Assembly: GCA_905221605.1 (NCBI GenBank)
Contig: CAJNDS010000392.1
Span: 62,001-126,000 of the forward strand
DNA: 64,000 bases
DNA from: Symbiodinium natans
Taxonomy: Eukaryota > Sar > Dinophyceae > Suessiales > Symbiodiniaceae
Direction of reading: 5' to 3'
Position numbers and translations under genes: made by a program. The notes beneath the pieces are model-generated. The model searched no databases. It worked only from the letters and a program-made list of their open reading frames with translations, and was not told the origin of the DNA. The stretch's first letter is position 1. Each line of letters starts with the position of its first letter. Of this stretch, positions 35,601 to 49,700 are shown one piece after another.

Positions 35601-38600
35601 TGGTAGGGAAACACGTTGAATTTGGGCTTGTTTGTAAATTTGTACATTCTGCGCACATAAAGGGGCGATGTAAGGGAGGCGACTGGTAACGCACGTGAAA
35701 GCCTTCAATCTTGACGCAAGCGCCCGCATCTTCCAAGGCCAGATGTCCCACAATCATTTGGGGTTTGCGATAATTACGAGGGGACCACAAATATATACCC
35801 CCCAAATAGTAGGATCCCCTTATAATAAGGACCCCAAGAAGGTAGCCCTAATATCGTGAGCCCCCATGTTTTGTCCACTCCAATTCTTTCCACTACTGTG
35901 TTGCAAGAGCTAAATATTTGTCCACACTGTTTAAGTCTCTCCACTGCTGTGTTGCAATCCTGGGGTTTAGGGTTTAGGGTTTAGGGTTTAGGGTATAGGG
36001 TTTAGGTTTAGGGTTTAGGGTTTAACCCTAATCGCCCTAAAGTCCTTTAACCAACAACCCGACCTTGGATATTTGTGCAGTTTAGAAATGCTGCGTCGGG
36101 TTCAGGGTTTAGGGTTTAAGGGTTGGGGGTTCAGAGGGCCTCAGGACGCTCCTTGATTCTTGAGCTCTTGCCGAAAGCATACCCCCATTCTCACAAAGAT
36201 TGCTGAGGAAGAGGAGTGTTGGGGTGGGCTAGGGTTTAGGGTGTTGGGGTGGGCTAGGGTTACCCTAAACCCTAAACCCTAAACCCTAAACCCTAAACCC
36301 GAAGCCCTAAACCCTAAACCTAGGGCGCCAGGCTACTTGGCATTCCTCTCCTCGGGCAACCCGGACGAGATGTGGAGGGTGATGTGGGAAGTGGGCAAGT
36401 GCCCCAGCAGCAAAAAGGTTTGATGCTCTAGGAGGGCTAAAGAGTCAATACCGGGTGCTTAAGGCCTTGAGGGTTTTACTGTTCTTTTCGGCAGACCCTA
36501 AACACCTAAACCCCTAAACCCCTACACCCTAAACCCTAAACCCTAAACCCTAAACCCTGAATCCTAAACCCTAGACCCTACCAGAATGGGCTTGGGGCGG
36601 GCCTTCGGCTCGTATGGAAGCCCTGCGAACCAGGCTCAGCAGGGAAGACCTCGGGAAGATGTGCTGCACGGCTTGCAGAGTTAGGGTCTTGGGGTTTAGG
36701 GTTTAGGGTTTAGGGTTCAGGGTTTAGGGTTTAGGGTTTAGGGTTTAGCGCGTAGGGTTTTGGAGGGTTTTAAGGTTTAGGGGTTTTAGGGGGTTTGGAG
36801 TTTCGGTTTAGGGGGTTAGGGTTTTATTGGTTCAATGTAGGGTTTCAGTGGTTTAGGGTCTAGGGTTTAGGGGTTTAGGGTTTAGGGATTAGGGGTTTAG
36901 GGTTTAAGGTTTAGGATGCTTCAGGTTTAGTGGCTTAAGGTTTAGGGGTTTATGGTTTAGGGCCTCAGTGTTTAAGGTTCAGGGGGTTTAGGGGATTTGG
37001 GGTTTAGGGGTTGAGGGTAACTTAGGCGCTCAGGGTTTAGGCGTTTAGGGTCTAGGGATTTAGGGTTCAGAGGTTTAGGGCTTTGGGGGGACTAGGGGTT
37101 TAAGGTTTATGGGTGTAGGCTTTAGGGTTTAAGGGTTTGGGAGTTTAGGGTTTAGGGGTTTAGGCGGTTAGGGTTTAGGGGTTTAGCGGTTTGGGGGCTT
37201 AGGGGTTTAAGGTTTATGGGATGAGAGGGGGGTTTAGGGGTTTAGGGTTTAGGGTGCAAAGCAAGTGAATGACGATTCGGGAGAGTTTGCTTGGCTTGCA
37301 TTGGGTGGTGAGTTTTGTCTCCTGCGCAGTTGTGAGCATGAAAATGGTATAGGGTTTAGGGTTTAGGGTTCAAGGTTTAGGGTTTAGGGTTTTGTGTTTA
37401 GGGATGGGAAGTGGTGCTTGGTCCTTTGTTGGGGTCCGCCTGTACCCTGAACGTTAGAGGCAACGCTAAACCCTGCGAGAAGCATACGCAAACTCAAGCT
37501 CCTGAAAGCCTAAATTCCGGAACCAGAAGCCCTAACCTCCGGTTCAAGGAGCGTATCACATGCTAACTGTACAACCCTGGAAGCCCTAAACCCTAAACCC
37601 TAAACCCTAAGAAAGTAAGGTCAGATGGGCTTCAAGGACCACACCAAGAGCGGCGGGCGCGGGCTGAACTTCACCCCTGCTCCTTGGACCTGGGTCCCTA
37701 AACCCCAAACTCCGAAACCTTTTTTTTTTGCAGGTGTAGGGTTTAGGGATTAGGGTTTAGGGTTTAGGGTTTAGGGTTCAGGGATCAGGGTTTAGGGTTT
37801 AGGGTTTAGGGTTCAGGGTTTACGTTTAGGGTTCATGGTTTGGGGGGGCTTCATGTTTTTTATTCTATGTTTGGCTTATGGCCTAACTTCGACATGTAAT
37901 CAACCTAAACCCAAGCCCTAAACCCCTAAAGCCCTAAGCCCGGAAAACCCTCCCGAAACCCCCTTCAACCTGAAAGCCCTAAACCCTAAACCCTAAACCC
38001 TAAACCCTAAACCCTAAACAACCGAAACCCCCTTCAACCTGAAAGCCTTAAAGCCGAGGTGCACTTGCCCCACATGTACGACGACGTGAAGAACTTCCTC
38101 GGCCTCTTAAAGCTCCTCGGCCGCAGGTTTAGGGTTTAGGGTTTAGGGTTTAGGGTTTAGGGTTTAGGGTTTAGGGTTTAGGTTTGGGGTTTAGGGTTTA
38201 GGGATTCAGGGATTCAGGGGTTCAGGTTTCGATTTTGGGGTTTGGGATTTAGGGTTCAGGGTGCAGGGTTTAGGGTTTGGGGCCGGAGCCGAACCCCTTC
38301 GCACTACCAGGTTTGGGTGGGGGATGGAAGGGGCATTCCTTCTCTTTCTTGGTTTAGGTTTTAGGGTTTAGGGTTTAGGGTTTAGGGTTTAGGGTTTAGG
38401 GTTTAGGTGGATTTCCCGATACATTGCTTAGCTCCTTGAACACTGTTTTGCAGAAACGCTTGTAAACAAGCGCGCCGAGCTTTCAATTGAGCGATGCTAG
38501 TGTGTCCCTAAACCCTGAACCCTAAATCCCAAACCCTCAACCCTCAACCCTAAACCCCAAACCCTAAACCCTAAACCCTAAAAACCCTAACCTAAACCCC

Positions 38601-40767
38601 ACACCCGAAAGCCACCAAGCGAGGCACATCCACGGTGGGACCGACCTGTTCTCCCTGTGCGAGGCCTGCAAAGGCCTGCGAACCTACGGAAAACGCCATC
38701 ACTTCGCTGTGCGACAGCTGATATGGGCTTATGGGTTTAGGGTTTAGGGTTTAGGGTTTAGGGTTTAGGGTTTAGGGTTTAGGGTTTAGGGTTTAGGGTT
38801 TAGGGTTTAGGGTTTAGGGTTTAGGGAAGCAGTTGCTTGGGGGTTTATGGGCTTTAGGGTTTTCCGGGGTTTGGGGGCTTCAGGTGCTTGGGGTTTAGGG
38901 GTTCAGGGGTTTTTCAGGGGTTTAGGGTTTAGGGTTTAGGGTTTTGGGGTTTAGCTGCTTGGGGGTTTAGGGTGCTTTGGCAAGGAGGAGCCCTCTCAGG
39001 GTCGATTCACAAACGATTTCGTCCCAGGCACCTTCAGTCACTCCACTTTCGTCCGGTTGGAAGAAACCAGAGTCTGGAACATAAACCCAAGCAGGGTTTA
39101 GGGTTTAGGGTTTAGGATGTAGGTCCAGATGAGCAGCACGTGTAAAGACAGGTTGTCTTGCAGAGAGACAGAGACAAGTCTTTACCCCTCCCCCCTCCCC
39201 GCCCAAAAGCAAACATAAAGGTAAAATACAATAAACAGCAACACTAGGGCCGGGAGTAGGTCCTTTTTTCCTTTTTTCGGGTTGGGGTTCCCTTATACTC
39301 CCCTTAAGACCAAAAAGGGTACCCTTTTCATTCCTAGGCTACTCCCGGGTCTAGAACATAAACAGCCCTTCTCGCAGGCCAGTATCCGGATCACGATTCC
39401 GAATGTCCGGCGCTCGGGTGTAGGAGGCTTCGACCAGGATCAGGCACAGGGTAACCGGTTTAGGGTTTAGGGTTTAGGGTTTAGGGTTCAGGGTTGAACC
39501 CCAAACCTTCAGCAGGGTTTGGGGGATGTTTGAGGTTTGGAGTTTAGGGTGTGGGATGGCGGGAGAGGACGTGAGGTCCTAAAGCTGCAAGGGGCCTATG
39601 AAAGCTTGGGGACTCATGGAGCACTAGCTCTTAGTCAGCCATTCGGAAGGGAGGTGGGTTTAGGGTTTAGGGTTTAGGGTTTAGGGTTTAGGGTTTAGGG
39701 TTTAGGGTTTATAGGGTATAAGGTATAGGGTTTAGGGTTTAGGGTTTAGGGTTTAGGGTTTAGGGTTTAGGGTTTAGGGTTTAGGGTTTAGGGTTTAGGG
39801 TTACCTTATATGCCCCTATAAGCCCTATATTAATTCTACACCCTAAGTCCGAACCCCAAGAAGAAGTGCAAGGGAGCCCTACTCACAGGAACCCACAACT
39901 TGCAGGCTCACATGAACCTCCCGAGCAGAACCCCCACAACCCGAAACCCCAAACCCCAAACCCCAACCCCCAGACCCTAAACCCCACACCCTCAACCCCA
40001 GACCCTAAACCCTAAACCCGAAACCCTAAACCCTAAACCCTAAACCCTAAACCCTAAACCCTAAACCCTAAACCCTAAACCCTAAACCCTAAACCTCAAG
40101 CTTTTCCCTAGGTTTTTCCTAAGCACTTGCGAGGCCTTGCCTTTGACATCTTCCACAGCCGCGACGACCCCTACTCCCTGGGCAAGATCCTGGACCTCCG
40201 CAGGCCTTTTGGGGGTGTTAGGGTCTAGGGTTTAGGGTTTAGGGTTTAGGGTTTAGGGTTTAGGGTTTAGGGTTTAGGGTTTAGGGTTTAGGGCTTCGCG
40301 GGAATTAGGTGTTTTTTTCGGGTTCCCTAGGATCCTTGACCTCCACCTCCGCATGCCTTTCAGGGGGGGGTTGCTTCAAGGGGGGCTTAGGGGGTCTAAG
40401 GCTTGTTGCGGGTTTAGGGTTTGGGGTTTCAGGGTTTTAGGGGGGTAAGATCCTGGAAGGCTCCCGCGCTGATAGAGCTGTTCGGAAAGGCCCCCCAGGC
40501 ACCACGGTTGTGAGACGTAATCTAGGGGTCGGGGAAACTACGAATAGTATTCCCTTATGGTGCCTTTAACAATATACTACAATAACCCCCCCCCCCCAAA
40601 CCCTATTCTAAAACAGAAAAAGCAGACATAGGATTTCAGGGAGTGCTTGTCTGTAATTATGTCTGGGATGTCGAATGTACGTGTACTGACTCGACATATT
40701 TTAGAACCAACGTGGCAATAGGAGGACCGGTTTAGGGGGGCAAAAAGAAAAAAGAAAAGATTTTTGC

Positions 40768-40798
<31 letters not shown>

Positions 40799-43700
40799 AA
40801 AAAAAAAACTGAACTTGAGAGCATCTTGAGAAGCTGAACTTGAGAGCCTCAAGCCCCCATTTCTCTCTATTACCCTCATCCTCTATCTATTTCCTGTTGA
40901 TTTCGCATGCGCAGATCATGGGGAGGGCCCCTGCCCCCCGGGACCCACTTAAGTTTAACAATGAAAGTTTAAAGTCCTCAAAACCCTTGAAAAAATTGAT
41001 TGGGGGGGGGGGGGGGGTCTGGGGGTTCAAGGTGTTTTGTTGGGGTCTTTAGAATTTCGGGGGTTTAGGGTTCAGGGGTGTTTAGGGTTTCAGCAAGTTT
41101 CGGGGCTTTAAGGTTTGTTTTGTTTGTGTTTTTCCTCCGGGCTTTTAGGGTTTAGGGGGGGTTTGGTTTCTTCAGGGTTTTAGGGTTTAGGGCCTAAGAG
41201 TTTGCATTCGAGTGCCTCGCGAGCCGCCCCATACTTACTCAAGAATCTTCAACATTCTCAACATTCTCTTGGGCGCGAACCTAAAACCCTAAGCCCTAAG
41301 ACCCGACCACCAGGCTTGTGATGGTTTAGAGTTGGGATGTTACCCCCTATACTAAGGGTCCTCAACTTAGTAGCTGAGTGAGCACACTTTACACGTTTTG
41401 GGATACTGTAATCCGATAATCCCCGATAGATATGAAAGTGTACACTTTCTTGGGGCTTATGAACTAACTAAGTCAATAGGGGGACTATAACTTACTTCTC
41501 CAACAGCTGAACTTTAAACTGTCTGGGTTTGCTTTTTTAGTGGGAAGAATAAAGCGTAAACGGTTTTTCCCTTGGTTATTGGAGAAGTAAGATAAGAAGG
41601 GGTACTTTTCTTTGTGGTACTTTACTGTAACTTTAGATGCTTACCTTTTTTGGGTTTATTGGGTTTCTTATTAAGGCAGCTAAAAGTTTAATTTATAGCT
41701 ACCCTCCTGAGTGAAGCCAAGTATAGCCCCCATTAAGTCCGGGTCCGTGGATCGGCTGCTTGCAGGGATGCCTTTGCAAGTGTCCCTTCTGCTGGCGTTC
41801 ACATGTCTGGGCAGCCCCAAACCCTGAACCCTAAACCCTGAACCCTAAACCCTAAACCCTAAACCCTAAACCCGCGATGCCGAAACTGCACACTTGCGCC
41901 ACGCCACTGTTGCAACATCTCATACTCTCTCCGGGGCACTTGCCCGACTTATAAGTACCCGCCTTGAAGAAGTTTAGGGTTTAGGTTTAGGGTTTAGGGT
42001 TTAGGGTTTAGGGTTTAGGGGTTTAGGGACCTTAATCCCGAAACCCTCAACCAAGCTTGTTCCCCAAAAGTCTAAACCCTATAAACCCTACAAACCCTGT
42101 AAACCCTAAACCCTACAATCCGAAACTGCCTAGACCTTATAAACCCTAAACCCTACAATTCCGAAACTTTAACCCTATGAACCCCAAACCCTCAATCCTG
42201 CAAACCCTAAGCCCGAAACCCTAAATCTTACAAACCGTAAACCCTGAACCCCCCCCCAAAAAAAAAAAAAAACATTAAACGCAATGAGCCCGAAGCCCAA
42301 AAACCTAACCCCTGAACCCTATAAACCCAAACCACATGAAATCCAATAAGCCCTGTAAGCCCTATAAACCCTTTAAGCCCTTTAAGCCATTTGAACCCTT
42401 TGAACCCCTATAAATCCTATACGCCCTCGAACTCCCCTGCAGCGAGGCGTTTGGAGTCTGTCCGCTGGAAGCGAGACATTCTGTTTCTTGGCCTCCGTTT
42501 GCCTAAGGGGTTTAGAAGTTAGGGGTTTAGGAGTGCGGGCATGTAGGGGTGTAGTGCTTCGGGTTTAAGGTTTAGGGTTTGGGGCGGGGCGCGAGCACAG
42601 GGGGGGGGGGGGGGGGGGGGGGCTGGGGGGGGGGGGGGGAGGGTGCGGTCAACGGCCTTTAGGGTTGCGAGGGGTTTACATCCTCATCCGCCTGCAACTT
42701 GCCGTGGCTTCGTCGGGAATGAAGGAATGGGTTCCGTATACTTACCAGAAAACCGATAGATCTACGCATGCTAGACATATGAATATTACGATGAATACTA
42801 AACCCTAAACCCTAAACCCTAGACCGGAAGAGCTGGAGCACTTTCGGGCGTGGGGCACTGCCCAGGATGCTCGACGTGGCCATGGAAGACCAGCTCAGGA
42901 CCCAAACCCTAAACCTTAAACCTTAAAGCCCTGAACCCCCAAACCCAAGACGGTTTAGGGTTTAGGGTTTAGGGTGTAGGGTTCAGGGTTCAGGGTTCAG
43001 GGTTTAGGGTTTAGGGTTTGGACCCGAAACAGCCCTAGACCGTAAACCCTACACCTCAAACCCTAGACCTTAACCCTAACCCCAAGCCCGCAAAGCCTGC
43101 TACAGGCTACTGGTCGGAAGCATTAATTACTTCTGGTCTTCCCTTATTTTCCTATATACCTTATTCTAATTATTAAGGCCCTAAACCCTAAACCTACCTA
43201 GACCCTAAACCCTATTCAGTGTGTAGGGGCAGAGGTACCTCAAGGAGCCCGTGAAAAGCGAGTTAATGTGCGAAAACCAGCCCGAAATCATGGTCACGTC
43301 TTCTGAACCCAGGGTTGAGGGTTTAGGGTTTAGGGCCTTGGGTTTAGGGTTGGGCATATCTGCGTATATTCCTTCCAGCATTAAAATGGTCAACCTCTTT
43401 GGGGTCAAGGAACTCAGCAACTAGGAGTGCCCCAGGGGTTCCCTTATCACGTAACCAACCCCAGGAAAGGGTTTAGGGTTTAGGGTTTAGGCTTTAGGGT
43501 TTAGGGTTTAGGGTTTAGGGTTTAGGGTTTAGGGTTTAGGGTTTAGGGTTTAGGGTTTAGGGTTTAGGGTTTAGGGTTTAGGGTTTAGGGTTTTAACCCA
43601 TATTTTGATATGGTTACTGGGCTAGCAAGAAGAATCCTCTGCAGTGGAAGCCCAAACGGCCACACGATGAAGCTCAGAAGGCCACGATGCAAGTCAATCT

Positions 43701-46700
43701 GCACCCTGCACCGCAAGAAGACCACGCAACTCTGCACGTGCCCCGGCGCCGGTCAGCAGCAAGAACGTTCCAGAAGACAGTACCAGCTTTGCAACCGGCC
43801 CCGATATGGAGCTCTCAATCTTCGTCCTGGACGCGCCCCTGGCAGCTGCCGAAGGGCCCACATGCTCTACCTACCAATCCGGACGGAGCTCAAGCAGTAT
43901 CGCATCAAGCGCCCGTACTTACACGGCCCTAAACCCGAATACGACCCCCTCGTATTTAGCACGCAGCCACCTAAACCCATCTACCCTAAGCCCTAGACCC
44001 CTCGACCCTAAACCCCTAAAGCCCTCAACCCTCAGCCCTAGGCCCAAAACCCTCAACCGCAAACCCTAATCCCCTCAACCCTAAGCCCCAAACCCCTCAA
44101 CCCTTAACCCTGAACTTCTCAACCCGAAACCTCAAACCCCTCAACCCTAAACCCCAACCACCCCCACCCTAAGCCCTAACCCCCTCAAACCCCTCAACCC
44201 CCTCAAACCCCCTAAACCCTAAACCCTAAACCCTAAACCCCAAACCCCAAACCCCAAACCCCAAACCCCAAACCCCAAACCCCAAACCCTAAACCCTAAA
44301 CCCTAAACCCTAAACCCTAAACCCTAAACCCTAAACCCTAAACCCTACAGGAGCTTGGCCGAACGGGCCGATCCATCGACTATGGGACGCCTTGTGCTCG
44401 GCTTTAGCTTTGAGGAGGCTTCGTTCCCAAACTGCGATGAGGTTGCCGTTGAGTATTTAGGGTTTAGGGTTTTGGGTTTAGGGTTTAGGGTTTGAGGTTG
44501 AGGGCACTCTTGTTATGTCCCCTCTGAGGTGGTGAACTTGCAGGGCTATTGTAAAGACTGCATGACTCTTGCCGTGGTGACCCGAAAAGCCCCACGATTG
44601 GAGTCTTGTCTCCGAACTTAAAACCGTAAACCCTAAACCCTAAACCCTACACCCTAAACCCGAAACCCTAAACCCTAAACCCGAAACCCAAAACCCTAAA
44701 CCAGAAGCCCAAGGTGATGAGATCCTGAACCTCATCTGCATGATCTTAGAAGATCTCATGGTTTCGCGGCACGATCCGTCCCTCCAGCAGGCCCCACCTG
44801 TCGCGAGTCCGTAGGGTTTAGGGTTTAGGGTTTGGGGTTTGGTGTTTAGGGTTTAGGGTTTAGGGTCTAGGGTTTAGGGTCTAGGGTTTAGGGTCGGGAT
44901 TCTGCTCAAGGATCACTATAACCACTATGCCCTTTAAACAAGCAAGGTGCCAAACCTCTAACTAACCTTACACAAGGCCATGCCCAACATGAAAGACCCT
45001 ATGTCGATGACTAGGCTCTATCCTGAAAACATACGCTTATGCCAATCCGCAAGGTACACCTTACACCCTGGAGCGTAAACTTGAAACACCCTGCATAGAC
45101 CCCAAATCCTAATCCCCAATCCCTGATCCCTACAACCTAAACCCTAAACCCCCCCAAACCCCAAACCCCCACGGGAACTGCAGGTCTAGGGCGTATGCGC
45201 CCGGCACCCCAACACAACTGCTGGAATGTCCAAAACCGAAACCGAAGTGTTTATGGTTTAGGGTGTAGGGTTTAGGGTTTAGGGTTTAGCGTTTAGGGTT
45301 TAGGGTTTGGGGTTTAGGGTTCAGGGTTTCCATTTCAGAGCTTTCTGCGCCCAAGCACGTTGGGGCTGTGCGCGCCTCAATGAGCTCTTGGAAGGCTTGG
45401 CGTTGGGTCCGCGTGTGCCACAGCCCTAAGCCCTAAACCCTAAACCCTAAACCCTGAAACCCGGTAAGGGGCCATGTAATTTGCCCTGGCCCTAAACCCT
45501 AAAACCTACAGCCCCAAACTCCTGAACCCCTTACACCCAGGGTGACCCAAAACCCTAAACCCTAAACCCTATACCCTAAACCCCAAACCCTAAACCCTAA
45601 ACCCTAAACCGACTTCGAAGTAAAGCAGGGCTTCGAGCTCCTCGATCGCCTCAGCCGCGGTGATGCCGGAGGCGTGGCGTCCTTTACCACTTCCGACTTG
45701 AAGGGCTGCCGACTGGAGGGTTCGGGGGTTTGGGGTTTGGGGTTTGGGGTTTGGGGTTTAGGGTTTAGGGTTTAGGGTTTAGGGCCATACGGGTACTGAT
45801 AGTTACCGTGCAGGCTTCGAACAAACAGGTAGCCCCTTATGATCGTGTAAACGAACTTTGAAGTACCCAGGAACCTCCACATACCGTATCTGCACAGTGA
45901 GGTCTAGCACTGTAGCCATCAAATTGCCCGAATTGAGACCCCAAACCTACACCTGAAACCCTGAAACTCTGGATCTGAATGAGACCTCTTGCAAAGACGG
46001 GGATGGTGTGGGCGTCCTCTGTTCGGTCTCCTAATCCATCTGCATTCTCAGAGCCCATATCCTCTGTTTGAAGCCCTAAGCCCCGAAACCCTGCAACCCT
46101 TGATCCTAAAGCCCCTAAACCCTACGTAAGCTCCTAGGCCCTGAAACCCTTACACACTTAAACCCTTACACCCTTACACCCTTAAACTCTTAAACCCTCA
46201 AGCCCTAAAGCCGAAACCCTAAATGCCCTAAACCCCGACCCCCCCCCCCCCAAACTGGATCCCACAGCCTTGACCCTCAGCCCCCGAAGCCCCTAAACCC
46301 TCACACCTTTAAGCCCTTCTACCCTCAGACCCTAAACTCTAAACCCTAAACCCTAAACCCTAAACCCTAAACCCTAAACCCTAAACCCTAAACGCCTCAG
46401 GCCTCCAGAAATGGAGCCCGGAGTGGTGCAAGATGTTGCACGCTTCGTGCGACCGCCTGGCTCTGGCCTGCACGGACACGGCACTGCGGCAGCAAGGGTT
46501 TAGGGTTTAGGGTTTAGGGTTTAGGGTTTAGGGTTCAGGGTTCAGGGTTTAGGGTTTAGGGCTTACGGGCTTTAACGGGCTTTGAAGGCCTTTTAAGGGC
46601 TGTTGAGGGCTTTAAAGGGCTTTTAGGGTGTTCTGGGTTTTTGGGACGGGCTGTCGGGTTTTTTCGGGGATCTAGGGTGATTTCTGGCGTTTTAGGGTCT

Positions 46701-49700
46701 TAGGGTTGGGGGTTAAGGCGGTTCGTGGTGCGAAGGAGAAGGTGCTTGAAGGTAAACTCGCAGGGGGTGGCAGGAGGCTTGAGTAGCTGATGTTCTTCCC
46801 GGACACTGGGCCGCCTCTGCAAGCCCAAGTTTAGGGTTTCGGTTTTAGGTTTGGGGTTTGGGGTTTAGGGTTTAGGGTTTAGGGTTTAGGGCGATCCGGT
46901 CAAGATCTTCCATGGCCAAGGAAACCTCCCACCACAACCATCCTACTTAGGGTTGAGGGTTTAAGGTTTGATATCCGACGCCCTAAACCCGAAGAAGTTC
47001 GCCTCAAACCCTCGGCCTTCGACCCTCCAAGACCGCCCTAGCCCTAAACCCGAAAACCCTAAAACTCTAAGCCTTAAACCCGAATCCTGAAACCCTAAAC
47101 CCAAAACCCAAAACCCAAAACCCCAAACCCTAAACCCTAAACCCTAAACCCAAAACCCAAAACCCAAAGCCCTAGCCAGTTCAGCCTATAGTTCACCCTC
47201 TCAGGCCGACACCGTGATGCGCGTGCTCCAAGAGTGTGCCGACCGCCTCTTGGAGGTGCGCGGCCGCCTAGGGGAGTTTAGGGTTTGGGGTTTAGGGTTT
47301 GGGGTTTGGGGTTTAGGGTGTGGGGCTTAGGGCTTAGGGTTTGAGGGTTTAGGGTTCAGGGTTTAGGGTTTAGTGTTTAGGGCTTAGGGTTTAGGGTTTG
47401 AGGGTTTAGGATTCAGGGTTCAAGGTTTAGGGTTTAGGGTTTGGGGCTTAGGGCTTCGGGTTTGAGGGTTTAGGGCTCAGGGTTCAGGGTTTAGGGTTTA
47501 GGGTTTAATTAGGGTTCAGGGCAATTGAGATCAGAAACCGGAGGTTCGTGGTTACTTATAGGTAGGGTTGCAAGCACCAAGAAAAAGATTATGTAGCTGT
47601 AGTTCCGCGCGGTTTTGGGATCTGGGTTTTGGGATCAGGGTTTCCGGAAACGTTGGCACCTAGAAGCCATACTACAGCACGCTAAATATCGGGCTATGCC
47701 CTAAGCCCTACAATTTCTCTCCACCCCTCTCGACCCTGAAGCCCCAATCCCTAGGCGTTGAGCCTTGAAGAGCCCAAACCCTAAAACCCTAAACCCCAAA
47801 GCCCCTGTGACCAAAACCCTAGACCAACAAAACCCTGAAACCCCAAAGCCCCGAAATCCCGAAAACCCTAAATCCCCAAATCCCTAAAATCCTAAGCGCT
47901 AAATCCCCAAACCCGAAAACCCTAAACCCCCAAACCCTGACCCCCAAAACCCTAAGCCCCAAAATCCTAAAACTCTCAAACTCTACACCCGAAAACCCTA
48001 ACCCCCAAACCCTAATACCCGAACCCTGAAGCCCTAAAACCCTCAAACCCTAAACTCTATAAACCCTACAACCCCTCAAGCCCTAAAACCCCAAACCCGT
48101 CCATGTGCCGAAGGAGGGCGCCAAACCCGGAACTCTAACCCCTAACCCCTAAACCCTAAACCCTAAACCCTAAACCCTATTTTCGGAACCCATCCATGTG
48201 CCGGAGGAGGGCGCCAAGCCCGGGGCCGCGTTCAGTCCCGATCCCAAGCACCTGGAGACCTTCGGAGAGGCCAGTTTAGGGTTTAGGGTTTAGGGTTTAG
48301 GGTTTAGGGTTTAGGGTTTAAGGTTTAAGGGATTTGGTGGTTTAGGGGGTTTGGGGGTTTTGGGGGGGTTCAGGAGTTTAGGGTTTAGGGATGTATGGGT
48401 TTTAAGGTTTTGGGGTTTTCGGGTTTTGGGGTTAGTGTTTTTGTTGGGGCTTTAGGGCTTTTGGGTGCAGGGGTCCCGACCCTTGTTGCAGCGAGCGGAT
48501 TGTAGGGCTGTCCGGCTTCTCTTTTGGGACTTCGGCGGCTATTGAGGGTTTAGGGTTTAGGGTTTAGGGGTCCGGGTTCAGTGTTTAGGGTGCAGGATTT
48601 AGGGATGGGTTCTCGGGTTTGGACTCAGGGCTTCAGTTTTGTTTTATTTGGGGCTTGTAGGGTTTCGGCATGACATCGTCTCAAATTTCGGCGGGGCAAA
48701 CTCCTGCCGTTTCAAGAGGCCCCGTTAGAGTTGCTTTTCTAGCACGGTGGGAAGATTTCATAGTCAAAATTTCAAGGGCTTAGGGTTTAGGGTTTAGGGT
48801 TTAGAGTTTAGCGTTTAGGGTTTAGGGTTTAGGGTTTAGGGTTTAGGACGAAACCCCAAAACCCCAAAACCCCAAAACCCCAAAACCCCAAAACCCCAAA
48901 ACCCCACGCAGGAGAAGGCCCGCTGCCTCACTGAGCGGGTCCTTGCACAGATCTTGAAGGCGCTTCTTACCCTAAACCCTAAACCCTAAACCCGTGCCCC
49001 TAAGGTTGTACCCCTAAAGCTTCCTGAATAGACTCCTAATATGGCCCTTTTCTACCCTTAGGGGTCCTTAAAAAAAGGGACCCTGAGGGGTCCTTAAAAA
49101 GGGGACCCCAAAAGCCGAGGGTACAACCTTAAGGGTCCACGGTAGAACCCCCTACTTTAGAGGGTTCTTAAGGGAGCTCCCTAAGCTTCCCGAAGGTTGC
49201 TTCGGCCCAGTCGAAAGTCGGATACACCATTCATTGCCGGACGAATAGTAGGGCATAGTCATGGGTTTAGGGTTTAGGGTTTAAGGGTTTAGGGTTTAGG
49301 GTTTACTAAACCCTAAATTAGGGTTTAGGGTTTAGGGCTTTTCCAAAAACCCCTTAAACCCTAAACCTTAAACCCACGCCCTAAACTCTACATCTTGTGT
49401 CGCCAGCGAAGCCCTCTAGGAGTGGGATGAGACGGGAGTTGAGAACCTCAGCCCTCGGCATTTGGAGTTTTTCTGGATTTCCCAACCCCTCTAGCCTCCA
49501 AGCCCTAAACCCTAACCCCACAAACCCAGAAACCTAAAGCCACAAAACGAAATAATTAGAAGTTGTAGGTGGTCTCACTCCAAATTGTCAAAGCTGTTTA
49601 AACCCAGAGCTGTTTAATCCCTAAACCCTAAACCTTAAAGCCAAAACCCTAATGACCCCGAAACCCCAAACTAACAAAAACACGAAAAATCGACTCAAGC

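Noticed and set aside
41760-41815. Cysteine-rich exon (GCLCKCPFCW) after CTTGCAG
   Set aside because: The GWD exons at 40124 and 42833 join in phase without it, and the family has no cysteine cluster there.
43610-44069. Three overlapping open frames of 81-128 codons
   Set aside because: No recognisable domain, overlapping in all frames, running into CCCTAAA-derived repeats; the GWD phase skips this region.
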